In this document: positions 20,265 to 26,891 of the stretch, piece after piece | How the letters are laid out: every line of letters begins with the position of its first letter | How positions within the stretch are numbered: position 1 is the stretch's first letter | From: a virus | Strand: one strand, 5' to 3' | Length of the DNA: 26,891 bases | Virus record (IMG/VR): IMGVR_UViG_3300020202_000196 | Span: 1 to 26,891 of that record | Program-made: the position numbers and the translations under genes | The notes under the pieces: model-generated | What the model saw: only the letters and a program-made list of their open reading frames with translations | The model's database searches: none | What the model was told of the DNA's origin: nothing

Positions 20265-21081
20265 ACCTTTTCGCCTTATTATCGAGTGTGGGTGGTTGGC
20301 CAACAGGTCTTATATCTGGGTGTTCTACCGCACCGACGAGAACGGGCGACGCTACGAAGTCGGGCGAGGTAGTTTTAACACGCTGGTCAAAATGACCGAC
20401 TACCTTATACGGAAAAATTTAATTTGCCGTATTTGTGATATATGCGGCAACCCCTATGCTCCTTATAGCGGCAAACAACGCTTTTGTAAGAGCCATAGCG
20501 GAACAGAAGTAAGAAACTATTACTATAATTTGAAAAAGGAGAAAAAGAGCAATGAAATACATGAAGAAAGACCAAATACTGAGGTGCATATCAACAGCAA
20601 CGAAACTCAAACAGATAGAAGTAGAGAAAGTGCTAGTAGCATTAGCGTCAATAGTCCAAGCAGAGACGAAGGAAAACCGACTATTCGTCTTGCCGGAAAT
20701 AGGACGCTTCAAATTAGTAACTCGTCAGGCCAAAATGGGCATAAACCCACAAACAAAACAACGGATAAGGATACCGAGCAAACAAGCGGTGAAATTTGTC
20801 GCAGCAAAACAACTCCGCGAAGCAGTGAAGTAAAGCACGTCAACGGTATTTATAAATGTGTGCGTTGTGCTACCAAATGCCATTACAAAGGGCAGTCACC
20901 TTTTCCAAAGCACTGCCCTAGCTGCCGCAGAGACTTAGAGCGGGCTGAGCAAGGGGTAGAGGAGAAGCCGCGCACATTCAAAATGCTGCAAAACTTAAGG
21001 AATAGCGAGTATAGGGTCAAAGAAATTGTCGAGCCAAAGGTGCTGGGGAAAGTACTTGGCGGTGGCAAGAAATTTTTGTAG
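20245..21081 (+). CDS. Zinc-finger protein frame that contains the HU gene
   Basis: 278 residues from ATG 20245 (AAGGA upstream). Residues 1-100 look like a complete small protein: a beta-rich part (FRLIIECGWLANRSYIWVFY), then a zinc knuckle CDICGNPYAPYSGKQRFCKS and a basic end. Residues ~103-196 are Ser/Thr/Asn/Lys-rich with no fold and coincide exactly with the HU gene in another frame. Residues ~200-278 resume a folded pattern with CVRC and CPSC, a zinc ribbon. The C-terminal part has no good start of its own, so either the whole frame is translated with HU nested inside, or it is two zinc-finger genes fused by the chance lack of stops. Part of it is certainly real; its full length is uncertain. 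Confidence 0.55.
   Translation: MPVTNSKPFRLIIECGWLANRSYIWVFYRTDENGRRYEVGRGSFNTLVKMTDYLIRKNLICRICDICGNPYAPYSGKQRFCKSHSGTEVRNYYYNLKKEKKSNEIHEERPNTEVHINSNETQTDRSRESASSISVNSPSRDEGKPTIRLAGNRTLQISNSSGQNGHKPTNKTTDKDTEQTSGEICRSKTTPRSSEVKHVNGIYKCVRCATKCHYKGQSPFPKHCPSCRRDLERAEQGVEEKPRTFKMLQNLRNSEYRVKEIVEPKVLGKVLGGGKKFL
20552..20833 (+). CDS. hup: HU/IHF-family DNA-bending protein
   Basis: 93 residues covering a full HU fold: helices at 4-45 (MKKDQILRCISTATKLKQIE with VEKVLVALASIVQ), then the beta arm with the family signature GRFKLVTRQAKMGINPQT, in which the NP at the arm tip that intercalates DNA is present, then IRIPSKQAVKFVAAKQLREA. HU bends and compacts DNA and assists replication, recombination and integrase complexes. 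AAGGAG lies 10 bases before the ATG, the best ribosome site in this stretch. The entire gene lies inside another open frame (20245-21081), which is unusual. A dimer is the expected working form. Confidence 0.92.
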   Translation: MKYMKKDQILRCISTATKLKQIEVEKVLVALASIVQAETKENRLFVLPEIGRFKLVTRQAKMGINPQTKQRIRIPSKQAVKFVAAKQLREAVK

Positions 21082-21092
21082 GAGGGTAGGTT

Positions 21093-21353
21093 ATGGCAGA
21101 AACACGAACAGAACTAAATATTGACGGTGAAGGAATGAGCCTTCGTTTTAACCTAAGCGAAGTAATACGAGAAGGCTATAACGAAGCGTGTGCGCCTGAA
21201 AGCGGCAAGCAGTGGCACGAATTAACACCAATGGAGCGCAAACACTTTTTCGTAATAGCAAATGGCTGTATCAATTTTGTTATGGACGCATTAAATGACG
21301 AAGATAGCCCAATTGAAGCAAAAGGCGAGTTGATACTGAAGGAGAAAGCATGA
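21093..21353 (+). CDS. Early protein, unknown function
   Basis: 86 residues, acidic, with a beta start (TELNIDGEGMSLRFNLSEVI) and a helical second half (ELTPMERKHFFVIANGCINF). AGGAGGG lies 7 bases before the ATG. It overlaps the next gene by 4 bases. No domain is recognised. Confidence 0.65.
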   Translation: MAETRTELNIDGEGMSLRFNLSEVIREGYNEACAPESGKQWHELTPMERKHFFVIANGCINFVMDALNDEDSPIEAKGELILKEKA

Positions 21354-21598
21354 TACGCACTTTACTTCGCTTCTTCCACTGTTTCGGCTTCCACGACCTA
21401 GCATTTGTCAAAAAGTATAACGGCTTGCAAACCTGGAAAGTGCTGTGTGTTAGGTGCAACCGCTTCTACGCTTACAAGGCAAGCGGCGAGTACCAAGGGG
21501 CGATAGTGCCGTGGAATAGGGACGCAGAAGACTACTTTGAGGGAATGCAAAAGGATATAGACATGCTAATTGCAAGAGAACAAAAACGTATCATTTAA
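21350..21598 (+). CDS. Small zinc-knuckle phage protein, DUF1660-like pattern
   Basis: 82 residues, last gene of the rightward operon. The head (RTLLRFFHCFGFHDLAFVKK) with an H/C pair and the later WKVLCVRCNRFYAYK give a C/H...CxxC zinc knuckle like that of small prophage proteins that start 'lfGHkw...W-x-V-x-C-x-R-C-x-x-x-Y'. The DUF1660 resemblance is weak. It starts in an ATGA overlap and ends only 21 bases from the convergent integrase gene; no terminator is visible between them, so the transcripts may run into each other. Confidence 0.55.
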   Translation: MIRTLLRFFHCFGFHDLAFVKKYNGLQTWKVLCVRCNRFYAYKASGEYQGAIVPWNRDAEDYFEGMQKDIDMLIAREQKRII

Positions 21599-21619
21599 AT
21601 AATAGTGTGCAAACGGCAA

Positions 21620-22753
21620 CTAATTAACCAACTCACGCTTCTCTTCTTCCTTTTTATCTTTTTCCTGCCAATTATCCAAAGCTTGTGCTACTTGCTTTGC
21701 CGTGTCAGCGTTCGCGTTGACATAGCGGTAAGTAGTATTTGCTTGAGTGTGTCCCAATATCCGCCCGACTTGCTGCAAGGGAATGCCCGCCTCTATCATA
21801 CGCGTTGCTGCGGTGTGGCGTAGGTCGTGGAAACGGAGGTCTTGCAGGCCGCAATTAGTGCGAAGTGTGCCAAATGCTTTCTTGCAGTTATCTATCCCAA
21901 ATACCTTACTATCTAGCACGCCTTTACTCTTCAACCACATAACCCACAACTCATTATAGAGCCGTGTCGTCATTGCGGCTTGTCGCTCTGTTAGCGTTTT
22001 TGTATTAAACGCCCGAATATTAATAAGCCTAGTAGCCCAATTAATGTCACGCCACACCAACTTAAATATTTCACCTTGTCGCATTCCAGTATCTAAAGCA
22101 CATACTAATATTGGTTTTAGGTGACTAGATCTGCCTGTACAGCCTTCTAATAATAATGTCTCTTCTTCACGGCTTAGTATTCTTTGCCTTTTCTTCTCGT
22201 CGGCGACAGATATTAAAGAGTCACCTTGGGTAAACGGGTTCTGTTTTATCCAGCCTTCTTGCTTGGCTATTTGTAAAGCACGACGTAAATAATTTAGTTC
22301 CCTGTTAACAGTAGCTATTGATCTTTGCTTTTTATCTTTAGTAGGTGTTTTTAGTCTTGTTACCCTATAAGCCGCTATGTCACTCCATTTAATGCTTTTG
22401 ACTAGTCTATTGCCAAAATATTCTTGTGCTGGCTTAAATTGAAACCGGGCAGTTTCGTAAGAACGCAACCCGGCAACTTTACGGCCTTCTAGATATTCAG
22501 GTTTTTGTAGGTAATTATCAATGTAGTAATTGGCTAGTTGGTTAAAAGTGATCTTGTCGCCTTCTAGTATATCAACACCGTGATCGTCTAATTCGCGGAG
22601 TATTTGTTTTTTAAGTTCTTTAGCGTGGGTTCTATTTTCGGCTATTCGTTGTATTTGTTTTCGCTTGCCTGTTATTTCGTCTACCCAAGTAACTCGTGCA
22701 TAAACTTTGCCGTCTTTGGTTATGCGCACTGACCCTGTTCTTTCCCGCCCCAT
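21620..22753 (-). CDS. int: Tyrosine integrase
   Basis: 377 residues from ATG 22753, chosen for AGGTGG upstream; a longer frame begins inside the tRNA fragment and reads GVRVPPGALLF, the usual false start over a tRNA end. The N-terminus (residues 1-60, GSVRITKDGKVYARVTWVDE) is an AP2-like arm-binding domain, ~65-165 is the core-binding domain, and ~180-360 is catalytic: Arg in DTGMRQGEIFKL, Lys in AFNTKT, HDLRHTAATRM (His and Arg), LGH and the Tyr nucleophile in TTYRYVN. All six active residues are present. It would integrate the phage at the tRNA-Arg site 85 bases upstream. Arm-type repeats overlap its ribosome site, so it may repress itself. Confidence 0.95.
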   Translation of the reverse strand: MGRERTGSVRITKDGKVYARVTWVDEITGKRKQIQRIAENRTHAKELKKQILRELDDHGVDILEGDKITFNQLANYYIDNYLQKPEYLEGRKVAGLRSYETARFQFKPAQEYFGNRLVKSIKWSDIAAYRVTRLKTPTKDKKQRSIATVNRELNYLRRALQIAKQEGWIKQNPFTQGDSLISVADEKKRQRILSREEETLLLEGCTGRSSHLKPILVCALDTGMRQGEIFKLVWRDINWATRLINIRAFNTKTLTERQAAMTTRLYNELWVMWLKSKGVLDSKVFGIDNCKKAFGTLRTNCGLQDLRFHDLRHTAATRMIEAGIPLQQVGRILGHTQANTTYRYVNANADTAKQVAQALDNWQEKDKKEEEKRELVN

Positions 22754-22757
22754 GTTC

Positions 22758-22984
22758 TTACCACCTATCTTGCCACTTTTACCACTTATTTTGTGGTTGT
22801 GAGTTAAGTTGTAAGTGCTTTGCGGGAAAAAGAGTAACGCACCCGGAGGGACTCGAACCCCCAACACCTAGATCCGAAGTCTAGTGAAAATTAAAAACAC
22901 TGTTGCTGTTAAGCCAATAAATATTATCACTTACACCAGATCAATTTACGCGTACTATTATTTTTACCACTTACGTTGCCACTT
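22758..22984. repeat. Integrase arm-type sites (consensus TTRCCACTT)
   Basis: Nonamers in the same orientation flank the tRNA core. Left side: TTACCACCT 22758-22766, TTGCCACTT 22770-22778 and TTACCACTT 22779-22787. Right side: TTATCACTT 22924-22932, TTACCACTT 22964-22972 and TTGCCACTT 22976-22984; a weaker AACCCACTT is at 23077-23085. Pairs of short direct repeats on both sides of the crossover core are the hallmark of attP sites bound by two-domain integrases. Confidence 0.7.
22838..22884 (-). other. attP core: 3' part of tRNA-Arg (anticodon TCG)
   Basis: Read on the minus strand, these 47 bases are tRNA positions 27-73: anticodon stem CTAGA/TCTAG with loop CTTCGGA (anticodon TCG), variable loop GTGTT, T arm GGGGG-TTCGAGT-CCCTC, acceptor strand CGGGTGC and discriminator G. 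The acceptor 5' strand and D arm are absent, and AT-rich sequence follows at 22885, so this is not a complete tRNA. It is the identity segment that restores a host tRNA gene on integration. Phage-type genes on both sides suggest an intact attP rather than a prophage end. Confidence 0.85.
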
Positions 22985-23140
22985 TCCCTGCAAAACACCC
23001 ATTGCGGCTATATATTATTACCTAGTTTTCTAGGTGTCTACTATTTTTATAAAATTCTATCGACGGGCTTTGTAAAAACCCACTTATATTATAAGTAACT
23101 ATTTTACACTCGGCTTACAATTAACAATATTACATATTAC
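22885..23140. other. Right arm of attP, non-coding
   Basis: This AT-rich stretch carries the right-hand arm-type sites and no open frame I can support. A run of short AT motifs (22986-23140) could hold IHF- or HU-type bending sites, but none is strong enough to call. Confidence 0.5.
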
Positions 23141-23172
23141 AAAAAACAAAAAGCCCACCGCGTTGGTGGGCT
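23141..23172 (-). terminator. Strong Rho-independent terminator, leftward
   Basis: AGCCCACC at 23152-23159 pairs perfectly with GGTGGGCT at 23165-23172 (loop of five). On the minus strand the stem is followed by TTTTTGTTTTTT (23141-23152). It ends the leftward transcript of the small gene at 23235 and the giant gene before it, shielding attP from read-through. Confidence 0.85.
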
Positions 23173-23234
23173 ACAATTCGGGCTGTGTTGTTTTTACAGG
23201 GGAGTGAAAGAGAATTACAGGAAACGAAATTACA

Positions 23235-23501
23235 CTATTTCTTAAATACTCCACTTACATTTAACAGTTTTACGGTTAAGTCAATTACGCTGTTAACAAA
23301 GTTAGCCACTTTATCGCCGCCTATCAACTTACGCACTTCGTCTGGTAGCAACTCGAAGGCGGCTTTGACGATACCTAACACGGTGGCGGCTTTTTCTGCA
23401 CCGTTGCCAGGCATTTCTACGGTTTTAATTATTTGGATAATTTGGGGAATAATTCCTAAAGCTATACTTAAGATAAGCATAGGGGTTTCTAATATTTTCA
23501 T
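23235..23501 (-). CDS. Small phage protein with hydrophobic N-terminus
   Basis: 88 residues. Residues 5-25 are hydrophobic (ETPMLILSIALGIIPQIIQI). The rest is amphipathic helix (AEKAATVLGIVKAAFELLPD, VANFVNSVIDLTVKLLNVSG) ending in VFKK. AAGGAG lies 5 bases before the ATG. It is 43 bases after the giant protein gene and just before the terminator, i.e. the last gene of a leftward virion/lysis operon. Small late proteins with this shape include holin-like and virion-associated proteins; the sequence does not distinguish them. Confidence 0.65.
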   Translation of the reverse strand: MKILETPMLILSIALGIIPQIIQIIKTVEMPGNGAEKAATVLGIVKAAFELLPDEVRKLIGGDKVANFVNSVIDLTVKLLNVSGVFKK

Positions 23502-23544
23502 AACTGCTCCTTATTATTAATAGTTGAGATAACTCGCTAATTGT

Positions 23545-26500
23545 TTATTTCCGAAAAGCTTTTGTCTTTCCTATTAAGGCTATCAAGTATTTTTCAATGT
23601 TTGGCAACTTTGCTTGGGCTTTATCAAGCTTAGCTTTTTGCACACCGTCAAGGTCGCTTGGGTCTTCCTTGACCAATGCTTCTTCGTAAGCGGCTTTAAT
23701 ATTCTTCATAGCTTGCTCTTTTTGAGACTCGTTTAGTTGGTCGTATAGTTTTTTTAGTGCGGGGTTAGACTCGACGCTAGCAAGTGCTTTTTCTTCTGCT
23801 ACTTTAACGCTTATGTTGTGTTCTAAAACCTCGTTATTCTTAGGCAAAATACTAGCTAATTTTCTTTGTTGGGACGGTTTTAGCTTAGTATCTAATACTT
23901 GGTTTTTAGCTTTTTGGGCTATTTGTTCAAGATAGCCGTTGATAAACTTGCCCTTACCGTCTGCTGATAATTTCTCGAAGTTTTTACTGGCCATAACGCG
24001 CTGGTAGAGTTCTTTTGCACTAGTACCAACTAACTCAGCATATTGACCGCGTTGGAAAGCTGTAAGAGGGACTTTTTTCTTATCTACTTCTAGTTCACGA
24101 GGTGCGCTTGGGATATGGCTATCACGGTCTTTTTTATCTGCTCGTGCGTTGAATAGGTCAATAGCGTACTTAATTTCGGGACTGCCTTTGTAAGTTGTTA
24201 CTTTGCCGCCCGTAATAAATGAACTGATAAAACCACTACCACCCGTAACCTTTTCTTTATCCTCACCAAAAGCGCCCTTAGAGGCAGGCAAGTTACGAGA
24301 CAAGCCTGGTATAGAGTCTTGCCATTTATCTAGCACACCGTCTGTTTCTCGTTTGGTGTTATCCGTATAGTTTCTAGCTTGACGTAGTAAAGCGGGCGTT
24401 GGCCGAGTAGCTAGACCTGTTAAAAACCTTTCTGCTGTGCTGTCGCCTTTAGTTTTGTCTAACAAGTCACCTAATGCGCCAGCCTTTTGCAAGCTTTGTA
24501 TTACTGAAGCATCACTTAAGGTTTCTACGCCGCTACGTGTTACGGCTTTGGCTATATCCCAACCAGTGCCTTTTTCTGCTTTAGCAGCTTTGTTTAGGTT
24601 TTCGTTTAGGTTCGCTCCTAAGTTCATGAGAAAGGCGTAGGGTTGCAAGAAATTGTAGTTAACTAGTCTATCGCCTTCTCTAAAATTAGTTGCTGCTTTT
24701 TCTTTTAACCCACTAGCCGCCCACCGTCCCAAAGCATCAACGTTTAGCTTGTAACCTGTTAAGCCTTCTTCAGCTTGCAACCGTTTAACTTTATTTTCGT
24801 CTTTATCGTCAGCTTGTTTAACCAGTACGCCAGCACTGGCAAGTAAAAAGGCAGATCCTAACGTTGCCGCCGTCCCTAAAGTTGCTCGCGCTATAGAACG
24901 CACAAAAGCGCGTTGGTCGAATTCTTTGCCTTTAGCACCGCCGGAGTTTTTATATCTCCAAGCCTGCAAGCCCTGTAAGGCTACTTTGCCAAAACCTGCG
25001 GGTGAGTACTCCACGCCTTTTTTAACAATGTTGCCGGGTACTTTAGTGTATGTAATAGTAGCTGTACCAACACCGAAGTCTTTGCCGAAGTTTAGAAGGT
25101 CTTTAGCTCCTTCTAAACTGCTAGTTACCCAGTTCTTATCTGTAAAAGTTCTTTCCTCGGCTTCTCGTGTTGCCCTTTCTATCATTTCCTCTGTAGGTTC
25201 CGCTAACTGTTTGCCGTTTTTCTCGGCGGCTTTCATTTGGTTATTGATAGAGTCATCAAAAGTAGTACGATATGAAGCGTTTTGTGTTAGACCGTATAAT
25301 TTCCTTATACTTCTATCAACGAATTTTGCCCACTTGCCCTTAAATGGTACTGTTGAGTCAAGACCCAGTGCATTTTCTGTTGTGCCTGTGGTATCTATGC
25401 CTTGTTGAATTTCGTTGTAAGAAATTTTCAGGTTTTTACCGAATTCTTTTACTTGTTTGCCTATTTGGGGTCTTACCAAAGCGCGTTCTTGAAATATCCC
25501 TGCTTTGGTGCCTAGATAGTCAATGCCACTTGCCACTTGGTCTGTTAGTCCTTCTAGGCCAATAGGTGAGCTAAAAGCAAGATCGGACAGCGTGTTAGCT
25601 AGACCGCCGCCCGGGTTAAATAGGTCAAAAGCACGTAGCAGAAAACTAGCTTTTTTGCCTAAACTTTGGGGTAGTTGCTCGCCCATGTACTTTTTAAGTA
25701 GTTCTATTTTGACTTTGCGATCATAGCCAGTTGTCCTTTGTAGGTCTTTCGCCATTTCATAAATTTTCTGTGAGGCTTCGGCGCTTAATGTGGGTACACC
25801 GTAACGCTTACCGACAAACTCTCGAATAACCTGCTCTCTGTCAAGCGGTGTTTTGGCTTGGTTAAGCTTATCGGCTAACTTATCAACCATTGTTTTAGGT
25901 GCGCCTGTTTGCTTTTGGAAGAGCAAGCTTAATTGTTCGGGAGTATCATTTGTTTTTTCGAGTAACGCGCTATTTACTTCTTCAACCTTCTTGCGCGTCT
26001 GATCAGATACTTTTTCGGCTAACTTGGTAAACTGAGCGTCTACGTACCTTGCTACGCCTTCAGGAGATATACGGCTAATATTGCTTAATATTTGGGCGGC
26101 TTGTCCTGCCTCCGTGCCTCGTGCAGCTAATGCCCTAATAATGCGTTGTGCCTTGCCTACTTCCCCGTTTGCTTGGGCTTGCCTAAGTAACTCAAGAGAA
26201 AGCGCGTTTTGGATAGCCCCTTTCCCTTTCTCTATTTGTGGGTGGGTAGCTAGGAATAGGGCTTCGTTTGGGTCTTCTTGAATAAGTTTATTAGCTTCTT
26301 CAAAAGCCTTCTTATTAGTAAGTTTCGTGTATTCCTGGGGTTCAAGGGTTTGTAGCACCGTTTTTTCGGTAAATGGCTTGGCTGACTCGTAGGTTTGGCG
26401 GGTTAGTGTCTCGCCTTCGCCGGGTTGTTTTGGTCTTGCTGCTTGGTCTGCCTCAAGGAGTTTTCCGCCTTTTACTAGTCGCTCTTTAAATATATTCGCG

Positions 26501-26891
26501 CTTGGTTCGTCGAATTTGACCTCATTGAAGAACTTTTTAATTTTGCCTGAAATGGGGATAGGGCTATTTTCTACAAGCTTGTAAATATTACCCATCCATT
26601 CTTTTACTTTATAGAAAGCATTTTGTAAGCGAGTTGGTGCGTTTGCTGGTAGTTCGCCCGTCGTGAGGAAGTTTTCAAAAGCACGCGCTGTGTACTCTTC
26701 TTGTAGCCTATTCCATTTAGTGCCCTCTGGTTTACCTGCCCCAGCTTTTTCTAACCAATTATTTAATATAGCGTGTTCGTCGCCTGTTAGTTGGCGGCGT
26801 AGTATATGGAACATTTCATGGTTAAACGTGCTAACGTCGGCCTTGTCAAATAAGCGCAATACTGCTTGGCCATTATCTAAAAACTGGGTTG
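23545..26891 (-). CDS. Giant polyvalent virion-type protein with HExxH site, 5' end outside window
   Basis: At least 1115 residues; the frame stays open to the window edge, so the TTG at 26859 is probably not the true start. Near the visible N-terminus lies ADVSTFNHEMFHILRR, an HExxH zinc-metallopeptidase motif (26806-26820) in a context typical of phage large polyvalent proteins ('G-x-A-x-L-x-L-F-x-x-A-D-x-S-T-x-x-H-E'). Long charged helices follow. A hydrophobic helix (GTAATLGSAFLLASAGVLVK) sits two thirds along, and a Lys/Glu-rich helical end completes it. Such proteins are packaged in the capsid and thought to be ejected with DNA or processed into several parts. A small gene and a terminator follow it. 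Confidence 0.75.
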   Translation of the reverse strand, partial: TQFLDNGQAVLRLFDKADVSTFNHEMFHILRRQLTGDEHAILNNWLEKAGAGKPEGTKWNRLQEEYTARAFENFLTTGELPANAPTRLQNAFYKVKEWMGNIYKLVENSPIPISGKIKKFFNEVKFDEPSANIFKERLVKGGKLLEADQAARPKQPGEGETLTRQTYESAKPFTEKTVLQTLEPQEYTKLTNKKAFEEANKLIQEDPNEALFLATHPQIEKGKGAIQNALSLELLRQAQANGEVGKAQRIIRALAARGTEAGQAAQILSNISRISPEGVARYVDAQFTKLAEKVSDQTRKKVEEVNSALLEKTNDTPEQLSLLFQKQTGAPKTMVDKLADKLNQAKTPLDREQVIREFVGKRYGVPTLSAEASQKIYEMAKDLQRTTGYDRKVKIELLKKYMGEQLPQSLGKKASFLLRAFDLFNPGGGLANTLSDLAFSSPIGLEGLTDQVASGIDYLGTKAGIFQERALVRPQIGKQVKEFGKNLKISYNEIQQGIDTTGTTENALGLDSTVPFKGKWAKFVDRSIRKLYGLTQNASYRTTFDDSINNQMKAAEKNGKQLAEPTEEMIERATREAEERTFTDKNWVTSSLEGAKDLLNFGKDFGVGTATITYTKVPGNIVKKGVEYSPAGFGKVALQGLQAWRYKNSGGAKGKEFDQRAFVRSIARATLGTAATLGSAFLLASAGVLVKQADDKDENKVKRLQAEEGLTGYKLNVDALGRWAASGLKEKAATNFREGDRLVNYNFLQPYAFLMNLGANLNENLNKAAKAEKGTGWDIAKAVTRSGVETLSDASVIQSLQKAGALGDLLDKTKGDSTAERFLTGLATRPTPALLRQARNYTDNTKRETDGVLDKWQDSIPGLSRNLPASKGAFGEDKEKVTGGSGFISSFITGGKVTTYKGSPEIKYAIDLFNARADKKDRDSHIPSAPRELEVDKKKVPLTAFQRGQYAELVGTSAKELYQRVMASKNFEKLSADGKGKFINGYLEQIAQKAKNQVLDTKLKPSQQRKLASILPKNNEVLEHNISVKVAEEKALASVESNPALKKLYDQLNESQKEQAMKNIKAAYEEALVKEDPSDLDGVQKAKLDKAQAKLPNIEKYLIALIGKTKAFRK

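Noticed and set aside
22754-22867. N-terminal extension of the integrase up to 22867
   Set aside because: It reads GVRVPPGALLF, the translation of a tRNA 3' end, and has no ribosome site. The ATG at 22753 has AGGTGG upstream.

Overview
The window looks like one stretch of a temperate tailed-phage genome. It may be an unintegrated or circularly permuted genome, or a prophage whose host flanks lie outside the window. The base composition is moderately AT-rich. The evidence for a phage is a tyrosine integrase beside a 47-base tRNA-Arg 3' fragment flanked by arm-type repeats, a DnaB helicase next to a lambda-O-like initiator with iterons inside its coding sequence, and a RecT recombinase. There are also classic phage families (DUF5131/Gp37-Gp68, DUF3310, an ABA-sandwich protein, HU) and a very large polyvalent protein with an HExxH site. 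No ribosomal or metabolic chromosomal gene is visible. The host cannot be named. The signal peptides and the zinc-finger/membrane/TPR protein would fit a diderm such as an acidobacterium, but that is only a guess.

Layout. (1) 1-3544, minus strand: replication module with a small coiled-coil protein (cut by the edge), DnaB, the initiator with four ~22-bp-spaced palindromic iterons at 2115-2196, and three small genes. One of these is a frameshifted gene resembling the Acb2/Tad1 hairpin family. (2) 3545-9275: accessory (moron/immunity) region on mixed strands. It holds two secreted proteins, a membrane-anchored TPR protein with an anti-sigma-like Cys/His knuckle, a zinc-ribbon protein, a two-helix membrane protein and a small HTH regulator that appears nearly leaderless. 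(3) 9276-11335: small genes, a tRNA-like gene with anticodon CAT and a possible C1-A72 mismatch, a structured 240-base non-coding stretch, a second HTH regulator related to the first, and a GIY-YIG protein. (4) 11342-21598, plus strand: a tightly packed early operon with stop/start overlaps. It carries small zinc-ribbon and HTH proteins, RecT, a possible DUF2303 protein, DUF5131, a six-zinc-finger PD-(D/E)XK nuclease sitting on the 3' remnant of another gene, DUF3310 and HU. (5) 21620-23172, minus strand: integrase, attP and a strong terminator. (6) 23235-26891, minus strand: a small protein and the 5'-truncated giant virion-type protein.

How the parts work together. The initiator would bind its own iterons and load DnaB. 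RecT, HU and the nucleases would support recombination and DNA packing. The two HTH regulators are the best candidates for a lysis/lysogeny switch, and the integrase would act on attP at a tRNA-Arg(TCG) gene. The most unusual items are the HU gene nested inside a longer zinc-finger reading frame, the nuclease that appears to have replaced the front of a VRR-NUC-like gene (with a 20-bp perfect palindrome at the junction), and the initiator-like tRNA. All family assignments were made by eye from the translated sequence without database searches.
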